From Boesenbergia rotunda (lineage: Eukaryota > Streptophyta > Magnoliopsida > Zingiberales > Zingiberaceae), in NCBI GenBank assembly GCA_024364735.1, contig JAGFNQ010009950.1, positions 206,067 through 270,066 of the forward strand: a stretch of DNA of 64,000 nt, written 5' to 3'. Position numbers and translations under genes: made by a program. Numbering within the stretch: position 1 is the stretch's first letter; the number at the start of each line of letters is the position of its first letter. Below are positions 47,081-55,706 of the stretch, one piece after another. The notes beneath the pieces were generated by a model. That model was given only the letters and a program-made list of their open reading frames with translations. It searched no databases and was not told where the DNA came from.

Positions 47081-48085
47081 TTTAAGATTTTAGTTGGATT
47101 CAGGTTAATTAAGAATTAATTGAAGTTGAATTGATTAGAAATTAATTGAAGTTGAATTGATGAGAAATTAATTGATGTTGAATTAATTTAAGTTTGAATT
47201 GATTAAGATTTAAATTGAATTTAATTGATTCAATTAAGATTTAATTGAGTTTAATTGATTTAATTAAATTTATTTGACTTAATTCAAGATTGAATTAATT
47301 AAAATCTAATTGAATTAATTTTAAGTTTGAATTAATTAATATTTAATTTAATTGATTTAATTTACGTTAAATTAATTAGGATTTAATTTGAAATAATTTA
47401 TTTGATTTTAATTAAACTTGAATTTAATTTAATTTGATTTTAATTTAATTTAATTTGAATTAATTTGAATTTTTTTAATTAATTGAATTAATTTGAATTT
47501 TTTTAATTAATTTGAATTTATTTGAATTTATTTGAATTTTTTAATTAATTTGAATTATATGAGTTAATTTGAATTTTTTAATTAATTTGAATTATTTGAA
47601 TTAATTTGAACTTTTTTAATTATTTGAATTATTTGAATTAATTTGAATTTTTTAATTAATTAGAATTTATTTGAATTATTTGAATTTATTTGATTTTAAT
47701 TAATTTGAATTATTTGAATTATTTAATTAATTGAATTAATTTGAATTTTTTAATTAATTTGAATTTATTTGAATTAATTTGAATTTTTTTATTATTTGAA
47801 TTTATTTGAATTTTTTAATTAATTTGAATTTTTTAATTAATTATTTGAATTATTTGAATTTATTTGAATTAAATTGAATTTTTTAATTAATTTGAATTAT
47901 TTGAATTAATTTGAATTTTTTAATTAATTGAATTATTTGAATTAATTTGAATTATTTGAATTAATTTGAATTTTTAAATTAATTTGATTTTATTTGAATT
48001 AATTTTAATTAATTGAATTATTTGAATTAATTTGAATTTTTTTAATTAATTTGAATTTATTTGAATTAATTTTAATTAATTGAAT
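47080..48085. repeat. 1-kb AT-rich array in N2
   Basis: The stretch is almost free of C and is made of TTTGAATTAATTTGAA and TTTTTTAATTAA units, without a single fixed period. It lies directly after the ORF stop codon (on the minus strand). N1 has an equivalent but different array at 52630-53215. Confidence 0.85.
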
Positions 48086-49128
48086 TAATTTATATTTGAA
48101 TAATTAAGGTTGAAATGATTAATTAATAATTGTGGGTTTAAATTCTTCATTTTCATGATTTCGAAAATTTCTTCTTCATCTTTATCTATTTTTTCAAGTT
48201 TTTCTAATAATTTTGATTTATTTGAATCTTTGTGAACTTTATTAATTATGACCTTTATCTTAGATAGTTCCATATCCTCCTCATCCTCAAAATTATATCT
48301 TTTAGTATCCTCAAAATAGGAGGAGTAATTTGGGCCACTAGTTAAGGTTTTGTAATAGTTTTCAAGATTATCTATGATTATGTTATTATCTAGGAGAATT
48401 TTATCTTCAGAATTATCTTCAGATACATATTCAATATTTTCAAGAAATTCAAAATTAATCTCTAGATTATCCTTAAGATTTTCAGAATTAATTTCTAGAT
48501 TATTCTTAAGATTTTCAGAATTAATTTCTGAATTATTCTTAAGATTTTTAATCTCGAATTCATAGTTATACAGCGGATTTTCAAATTTGAATTCATAATT
48601 ATCTAAAGGATTTTCAAATTTAGAATTATCCTTAATACTTTTGAATTCAGATTTATCCTTAGGATTTAATTTATCTGAATTAGAATTATCAGAATTAACA
48701 TTATTAGAATTAAAGTGATGATAATTTATTTTAGAAATTACTGAATTAATGTTCTGAATTAAATAATTAATTTTATATATTTTAGTCATATCTGCATTTT
48801 CTAATTTGTCATGCAAGATATTAATTTTACTATGCAGTAAATCTAATTTATCCGAAAAATTAACTAAATTATCTAAAGACAGTGCAGGAATTTTGAAACT
48901 TTTCGGAACGTAAATTTTACGTACCTTTGTCGGACATTTGTTCTTGTAGTGTCTGTATTTTCCGCACTTGAAGCATTGTACGTGATCTTTGTCTTTCTGG
49001 ACTCCTGGCGCTGGTGCCCCCTTTGCGGCCGGTGGTGTAAACTGAGTTTTACGAGTAGGGCACTGATTCTTATAGTGACCTCTCTCCCTGCACGTGAAAC
49101 ACATAATATGGAACTTAAAAATGGACAT
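48085..49128 (-). CDS. Two-zinc-knuckle protein of N2 (347 codons)
   Basis: This is the only gene of N2. The first ATG after the primer-binding site (75 nt away) opens the frame. Residues 10-23 are the CCHC knuckle CFTCRERGHYKNQC and residues 52-65 are CFKCGKYRHYKNKC (C-x2-C-x4-H-x4-C), joined by a Pro/Ala-rich linker; such knuckles bind RNA in retroviral-type nucleocapsids. A basic segment (VRKIYVPKSFKI) follows, then ~270 residues very rich in N, L, E, K, D and S with repeats of the type (L)KNNLEINSENL, probably helical or disordered. No capsid domain, protease or RT is present. The frame is fully open, unlike all other element genes here. N1 has a damaged homologue. It may package the element RNA into particles made by another element; that is inference. 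Confidence 0.75.
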   Translation of the reverse strand: MSIFKFHIMCFTCRERGHYKNQCPTRKTQFTPPAAKGAPAPGVQKDKDHVQCFKCGKYRHYKNKCPTKVRKIYVPKSFKIPALSLDNLVNFSDKLDLLHSKINILHDKLENADMTKIYKINYLIQNINSVISKINYHHFNSNNVNSDNSNSDKLNPKDKSEFKSIKDNSKFENPLDNYEFKFENPLYNYEFEIKNLKNNSEINSENLKNNLEINSENLKDNLEINFEFLENIEYVSEDNSEDKILLDNNIIIDNLENYYKTLTSGPNYSSYFEDTKRYNFEDEEDMELSKIKVIINKVHKDSNKSKLLEKLEKIDKDEEEIFEIMKMKNLNPQLLINHFNLNYSNIN

Positions 49129-49202
49129 TTAAAAAAAATGTACCTGATTCACCCTGGGCTCCCCCTCAACTCCTGGCGGTTAGTCCGGTGAAGAGCGGCT
49201 CA

Positions 49203-49214
49203 GCTCTAATACCA
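49203..49214 (-). promoter_or_regulatory. Primer-binding site of N2
   Basis: The minus strand reads TGGTATTAGAGC, one base off the initiator tRNA-Met complement, three bases from the LTR end. N1 has the same site at 51524-51535 (with AGTC instead of AGC at its end). Confidence 0.8.
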
Positions 49215-49216
49215 AT

Positions 49217-50780
49217 TGTAGGACCGGTGCCGTCGATAGAGGGGGGGGGGTGAATATCGACCGTCAAAAACTTGTCGTGAAAACTTCGTACAACTTTCGA
49301 TCTACTCAGAGCGTTAGTGCAACGGAAAAAAAGAACACAAAGAAAAACAATACACACGGACACAGCGGGATTTATTTACTTGGTTCCCAACCCCCCAGGG
49401 TTAGTACGTCCAAGGCCTATGTACTCGGCGTGAGTCCACTATTGGTCTCCTTTCCGGAATTTTCGGAGGTGGAGAAAACCCATCTTACAGTGTATAGTTA
49501 CAAGCAACAATATTGAAAGTTGAGTACGGAACAAATAAAAGCAAACCAAACAAGAATCTGAAACTCGACCAATCTGGACCTCCGAAGTGCCGCGCATTTC
49601 CTCCTGGAGCCTCCCGGTCGTAGAGCCTCATCTTTAGAATGTTGTCGTCGGTCAGAATGCTTAGAATCGCTTACAGCAGTTGTATCTGAAGCAGAGGGGT
49701 CGAAGCCCCTTTTATAGTACTCCTGGGTGCGCCCTGGACGTTGGGGGTGCCCCTAAAAATTCGGTCAAACCTTATCCCTGCGCCGACCATGCCGCAGGTG
49801 ATAAAATCTCTGACCATGGTGCCCCGGACCTTCCAGGTGCTCTCGTGAAGGTTTATCTGTGTTTCGAACTCGAAACAGCAAATACAACTTTCAACTTGGG
49901 CGCCCCGGACCTTCCGGGCGCCCTCATAGGAGCCTATTCTGCTTATCACACAAAAGACTGCTTTTTATTCTTGACTGGGGGTGCCTTCATCATTCCAGGC
50001 GCCCTGCATGGCTGGTTTCCAACTAAACTGGTTTTTCCTTTTGACTGGGGGCGCCCCCATCATTCCGGGCACCCCGCTTGGCTGGTTTCCAGCCGCAATG
50101 TATGTTATTTGCCGCTTTGTCTTCCGTTCTAGGTACCTTTAAGATACAAAAATACAAAGCAAATATACACACATTCTTATCCTTAAGGACTTGGTTCAGA
50201 CTTCGGATTTCCATGAAACCCTAGGTCGAACCGATGCAAGTTCTCACCCCCGAGAACACGCCTTCCACCTACTCCTTTCAGGAGCCGGTTGCCACCCAGT
50301 ACTTCGGGTGGACTTTTGCTTAGCCTCCGATTACTCTGGACCTCGAGACGCCCGAACCCCGACCCGTCTCTACTTCTGTCCTTAGTCATCGCTGAGCTAA
50401 GTTGCTCAGTCCCTCGACCAAGACTCCGTGCCCAAACCCTAGGTCCAGGACTTAGGTGCCCAACCCTCGGCCAGGTCTTCGGTGCCCAATCCTCGGCCAG
50501 GTCTTCTTGCCCAGTCCCCGACCAGGACTTAGTGCCCACCTTCCGAGCAGGTCTTCGGTGCCCAGCCCTTTGCCAGGACTTAGTGCCCAATCCTCGATCA
50601 GGACTTAGTGCCCAATTCCCTGAACCAGGACTTATTGCCTAGGTTTACTAGGACTTCCTTCCACTTTGTTTTCTCCTCTCTTAACTCCACTTTGTCTGTT
50701 CAATGTGTCACTGACTTAAGTAAATTGTCAAACATTAAAACGCTTAGAGGAGAACATCATTGATACAACTTGCACCAACA
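49217..50780 (-). repeat. 5' LTR of N2
   Basis: This is the mate of 43033-44623. On the plus strand it runs from TGTAGGACCGG to GCACCAACA. It has the GGGCGCCC cluster (~49725-50075) and the ~28-bp repeats (50420-50640, one or two units fewer than the other LTR). Confidence 0.9.
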
Positions 50781-51521
50781 GCAGGTACCTAATACTAAAG
50801 TGAAAGCAAGCAAACAAACACAAAGAGGCTGAAAAACAGCTTCCCGAGCGCCTTTATTGATACAGGCGCCCTTATTGACTCAGGCGCCTGAATGAATCAG
50901 GGGCCTCATTCAATACAGGTGCCCAATAAGGCAGGTTTATCAGCTTTGCAAGTTCAGCGTGAGGACCAAGGCTTATGAGGCACCCCATAGCATCACGGGC
51001 GCCCTAGACAAGGCTATAAAAGGGGCATCGACCCCTCAACTCAAAACAACACTTCTGTGAACATTCTGAGCATTCCAAGCTAAAGAAACGTGCTAGAGAC
51101 GATGCCCTGCGACCAAGGAGGCTCCAGGAGGAAGTGCGCAGCACTTCAGAGGTCCAGATCGGCCAGGCGTTCGGCATTTCTTGTTTGGTTTGAATTTACA
51201 ATTCTACACTTATTTTTCTATATTTTGATTGTAATTTGTGCACTGTAAGATGGGTTTCTCCACCCACGAAAAGTCTGGAAAGGAGACCATTAGTGGATGG
51301 GTGTTCCCGTGCTTAGGCCTTGGATGTACTGACCCTAGGGGGTTGGGAACCATGTAAAAAATCCCGTGTGCACCTTATTGTTTGTTTGTTCTTTTTGTAT
51401 TCCGCGGCTACTAACTCTGTGATTAGAACGAACCTCGAAAGTCTACAAGAGACAAGTCTCCGTGCAAAATTTTTACGGTCGATATTCACCCCCCCCTCTA
51501 TCGACGACACTGGTCCCAACA
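50781..51521 (+). repeat. N1 5' LTR, segment 3 of 3
   Basis: After N2 the N1 LTR resumes with a second GCAGG and runs to GGTCCCAACA. A likely TATA box is CTATAAAAGG (51014-51023), followed by the transcript leader. The GGCGCC motifs lie at 50845-51005. The three LTR pieces together are ~1.43 kb, similar to the N2 LTRs. Confidence 0.85.
51015..51021 (+). promoter_or_regulatory. TATA box in the N1 LTR
   Basis: TATAAAA in the context GGCTATAAAAGGGGC lies ~500 bp before the LTR end. The N2 LTRs have weaker forms (for example CTATAAA and TTATAAAAGG-like, minus strand, near 43530 and 49715). Confidence 0.55.
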
Positions 51522-51627
51522 AGTGGTATTAGAGTCTGGTCGCTTTCACCGGACTAACAGCCGACGGAGCAAAGACGCCAGGAGTTGTGGGGGAGCCCAG
51601 GTGTGAATCAGGTACAATTTCTTTTCA

Positions 51628-52665
51628 ATGTAAATTTTTAAAATTCATATAACATGTTTTAAATGCAAGGAGAGAGGACACTACAAAAATCAGTGTCCTA
51701 CTTATAAGACTCGGTCTACACCACCGGCGACAAAGGAAGTACCAGCACTCGGAGTCCGGAGAGATAAAAGTCAAATACGATATTTCAAATGCGAAAAGTA
51801 CGGACACTACAAGAATAAGTGTCCGGCATAGGTACGCAAAATTTACGTTCTGAAAAATTTTCAAATTCTTGCACTATCCTATGTAGATAATTTAGATAAT
51901 TTTTCTGAAAAGTTAAACTTTGTGAATAGTCAAGTCAATATTCTGCATGACCAATTACAAAATATAGATAATGTTAAAATATCATAAATCAACTTTTTAA
52001 TCCTTAATGTTAATTCAATAATTTTGATAAAATTAAATCTGAAATTAATTCTGATATTTCTGAAATTAAATCTAATATTTTTTGAAATTAAATCTGATAA
52101 CTTTTCTGATATCCCTGAAATTAAATCTGATAATTTTAAGGATATTCCTGAAATTAATTCTGATAATTTTACTGTTTACCCTGAAATTAAATCTGCTAAT
52201 TTTATTGATAAGCCTGAAATTAAATTTGAAAATGTCAATGATAATTCTGAAGCTAATTTTGAAATTTTCGAGAATAATCCTGAAAATATTAAAGATATCT
52301 CTGAGGATAAAGATAATGCTGAGGATAACCTTGAGGATATTGAAAATGAAATCATCCTTTTAGATGATAACTTAACTATTTTCTTAGATAATCCTGAAAC
52401 ATTAACTAGTAGTCAGATTAATCCACTTACTGTGAAATGTAGAAGGATATGATTTTGATGATGCGGATGAGGAGGAAATTGAATTTTCTAGGTTCAAGGC
52501 TTCAATTAATAAATTTTACAAAAATTCAAACAAATTAGAGTGTTAGAAAAACTTGAAAAATTAAATGAAAAAAATAGTAGATGAGTCAGAAATTTTTGAA
52601 ATAAAAAAGATGCTGAAATAAAACCCACAACTATTAATTATTCATTTCAACCTTAATTATCCCAA
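51628..52665 (+). pseudogene. Damaged zinc-knuckle gene of N1
   Basis: This is the homologue of the N2 protein gene. The start codon is followed at once by TAA. The knuckle CFKCKERGHYKNQC is intact; the second, YFKCEKYGHYKNKC, has lost its first cysteine (Tyr). A TAG follows the second knuckle. The tail is present with frameshifts (52024-52452 open, with repeats of the type DNF-D-PEIKS), ending near 52665. Compared with N2 it is clearly inactive. Confidence 0.75.
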
Positions 52666-53215
52666 CCTTAATTAATATTTAATTATTTCAACCTTAATTA
52701 ATCATTAATTATTTCAACCTCAATTTATTCTTAATTAATCTAATTCAATTAAATATTAATTAATTCAAAATCAATTAATTAATTCTTAATCAATTTAACT
52801 TCAATTAAATCTTAATTAATTCAACTTCAATTAATTAATTCTTAATCAATTTAACTTCAATTAAACCATAATTAATTCAACTTTAATTAATTAATTCTTA
52901 ATCAATTTAACTTCAATTAAACCATAATTAATTAAACTTTAATTAATTAATTCTTAATCAATTTATCTTCAATTAAATCTTAATTAATTCAACATCAATT
53001 AATTAATTCTTAATCAATTTAACTTCAATTAAATCATAATTAATTAAACTTCAATTAATTAATTCTTAATCAATTCAACTTCAATTAAATCTTAATTAAT
53101 TCAACTTTAATTAATTAATTCTTAATTCAATTAAATCTTAATTAATTTAACTTCAATTAATTAATTCCTAATTAATTTAACTGCAATTATTTTTAATTAA
53201 TTTAACTCTAAATAA
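52630..53215. repeat. ~52-bp AT-rich tandem array in N1
   Basis: Eight or so units of ~52 bp repeat AATTAATTCTTAATCAATTT then AACTTCAATTAAA. It sits in the same place as the N2 array, just after the zinc-knuckle gene, but has a regular period and a different unit. Confidence 0.8.
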
Positions 53216-54467
53216 CTTAAACTCAAATTAAATAAAATCCTACCCAAACTGCAACAATTAATTTAATAAAATTAAATATGTCAAAGTGGGTTGGCATATT
53301 CGAGGGTCCACACGACATGTATCAAATTGGGAATTTGATACATTTTTAGAAACTTAATTAAATGCCTTGACTTGTTTGAATATGCATTAATGTCATGTAC
53401 ATGCATCTTCTATTTCTTTAAAATTTATGTCATGTCACTCATGTTTAATTTTGTCCATGATTTAGAACGGTTATAGGAAAATGACCAGTTAAAACTTGAA
53501 CAACCTAAAATTAGGTGGAGGTGAGATGATAGTACGTTAGGGAATCCCTTCTAATAAGGTCAAGTAAGGTAAGACGTACCCTACTTGGTCTGTTTAGTCT
53601 GGTGGAACTAGCCGAAGCTACTGATCCAAAACCTAAGCTAGTTAGACCAAAATTTGTTAAAAAGTAATTTAAAAATTAATTTTCGATAAAAGGCTTTGTC
53701 AAGGAAAGGGTTGTTGCTCCAATAAGGCTACGACCAAAGAAGGCCTCTGTGCCTCGCCAAGACCTGGAAGCTGATTATCGAAAATCAAATTCAATTTACT
53801 ATTTGATAAATTTGAATCTAACACAAGTGTCGATTAAATCTTAGATTTAACAATTAATTGAGAAAAATTATTTAAGCATCTCATAATGCACCCATAAGGC
53901 AACCATGCTTGCTTGTACTGAGACATCTAGAATGGATGAGATGTTAAGGACTAATAAATTGAAAAATGCATTTTAAAAATTGTTTTACAAAATTCTTAGA
54001 ATATTTTTCTAAAAAAATCTATCTTCAAAATAGTGCTTTAATATAATAATGTTTTTATGGATTTGATGACTGTCTGATTGCTTATACATTATACATTTTC
54101 AAAATTATATCTTTTTGAAAAACTGGTTGACCTACACAATTAGACACAAGCCTCTTAGGTCAACACTAAAGTCCCTTAAGGCACTTAGATAGAGTCAAAC
54201 GGTGTTGGATATAAGGGGAGTGTCTTATTCATGTTTTTTTTGGATTTTTCGAAAACTGTGCTTTAAAATTACTATCATTTATGTTTTTTCGAAAAGGCTT
54301 ATGCATTAAAAATCATCATCATTCCAAATTATGTTTTCAAAATTATCTTTTTGAAAGTCACTACTCAAAAGGTCATTCAAAATCATTCTTTTGATTTTGA
54401 TAAACCCTAAAGTCACAGAGGAGGTCCACTTCATGATCTACAAGGACTCCTAGGATATGTCAAATTT

Positions 54468-55068
54468 GAGTAATGATGCATCCAGCGAATTCGCATCGCG
54501 AATTCGCTGCGTGAACTCGCTGGCGCCGACGTGTACATGTCCAACCTGGAATTCTCTCTCCGAGCGAATTACTCCAGTCAAAGCGGCCTTCTCTCCGAGC
54601 GGAACTTCTCCCGCGTGCTTTTCCCCCTTCGACGCCGTGCCAAAATCCCTAGTTTTCCTCCCTCAGCCCACGCTTTTCCCTTCTCCTTCCTCCGGACGCC
54701 AGCCCTAGTTTTCTCTTCTCCTTCCTCCGGACGCCAGCCCTAGTTTTCTCTTCTCCTTCCTCCGGACGCCAGCCCTAGCTTTCCTCCTTCGACGCAGAGC
54801 CAGCCCACGCTTTTCCACTTCGACGCAGAGGCATCGCGAACTCGTCTCCTTCCTCCTTCCTCGCAGAGCCAGCCCACGCTTTTCCCCTTCGACGCAGAGG
54901 CATCGCGAACTCGTCTCCTTCCTCCCGACAAGCAGAGCCAGCCCACGCTTTTCCCCTTCGACGCAGAGGCATCGCGAACTCGTCTCCTTCCTCCCGACAA
55001 GCAGAGAAGAGGCGACAAGCAGAGGTTTCCAAGGTATAGTTCTTTCCTACTGTGGGTGTGATTTTTCT
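54468..55068 (+). repeat. Left terminal inverted repeat of M
   Basis: This is inverted relative to 63152-63770. It contains three copies of a ~36-bp unit (CCTCCGGACGCCAGCCCTAG, 54660-54780), then ~69-bp units with GACGCAGAGGCATCGCGAAC and CCAGCCCACGCTTTTCC (three copies to ~55010). ORFs here are GC-repeat artefacts. The end probably acts as transposase-binding site and promoter. Confidence 0.9.
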
Positions 55069-55706
55069 ACTGATCTTTTTCACTCTGAGATTTGCGCTGG
55101 ACCTGCCTACACAAAATATGCTCCTAAATTGTTCCCTTATACTACTGATCTATCTCGCTCTGAACTTTGGGCAGGACCTGCCTACACAAACTTGCCTCCA
55201 CCAATTATGTGCCGATTCCTAAATTCTCCCTTAGAGAGAGGCGCAGCGTGTCTCTCGAGCTTCCAATTTCAAAATCTGAGTTTGTCTTCAACCTTTATCG
55301 AAATCAGCTCCCTTGTCTCCTGCTAGAGAGTCGGCATCCTCTATCAGTGGCTTCCTTTGTCACAATGATATTGCTACGAAGACCTTAAGACGGATTCTCC
55401 ACTTGGATATTATTGATGACTAAAAGGAATGCCGGACCTAAAAAATTTTGCACATAGATGTTCTATGCTTTGACATGTTTAGGTGGCACTGAACAACTGG
55501 TATTAACATAAATGAATGAAATTGTTTGTTTTTGAGTATAAACATTCTGGACGTGTAGGATAAGGGTTTAGGTTGCATTCATCCATGATTCTAAACCATA
55601 AGTATGACTCTATCTATGTTCATTAGAAAAAACTAATTTTATTTGTGGCTTCTCGTTGTGTTTTTTTGTCCGCAGCGAGCATTGGTCAGCGAAGGAGGCG
55701 TGAAGG
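55069..55706 (+). other. M left subterminal region and 5' leader
   Basis: There is no gene. Positions ~55505-55640 form a second inverted repeat with 62640-62735 and 63005-63050, so the original inverted arm was longer. A splice acceptor TTTTTTTGTCCGCAG (55661-55675) precedes the transposase start, suggesting an intron in the leader. Confidence 0.6.

Larger units (their letters stand above)
43033..50780 (-). mobile_element. N2: LTR element with only a zinc-knuckle ORF
   Basis: Two LTRs (43033-44623 and 49217-50780) face the same way and end TG...CA. The duplication GCAGG flanks the element (43028-43032, 50781-50785). A primer-binding site and a polypurine tract are in the right places. The 4.6-kb interior has one long ORF (48085-49128) and no protease, RT, RNase H or integrase in any frame. 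It is inserted in the LTR of its relative N1. I infer a non-autonomous copia-like family that depends on enzymes made elsewhere, possibly by SIRE-like elements related to S. Confidence 0.85.
51522..54467 (+). mobile_element. N1 internal region (3' end missing)
   Basis: This follows the primer-binding site (TGGTATTAGAG, 51524-51534) and is colinear with N2 read on its minus strand: zinc-knuckle gene, AT-rich array, shared block (53480-53830) and CTCCCCCT-type modules to ~54455. It stops at 54467, where M begins. By comparison with N2, ~1.2 kb of interior and the whole 3' LTR are not found. Noncoding from 53220 on. Confidence 0.8.

Noticed and set aside
54740..55083. ORFs with GRRRVRDASASKGKSVGWL repeats, also at 63100-63591
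   Set aside because: They come from the tandem units of the M inverted repeats.
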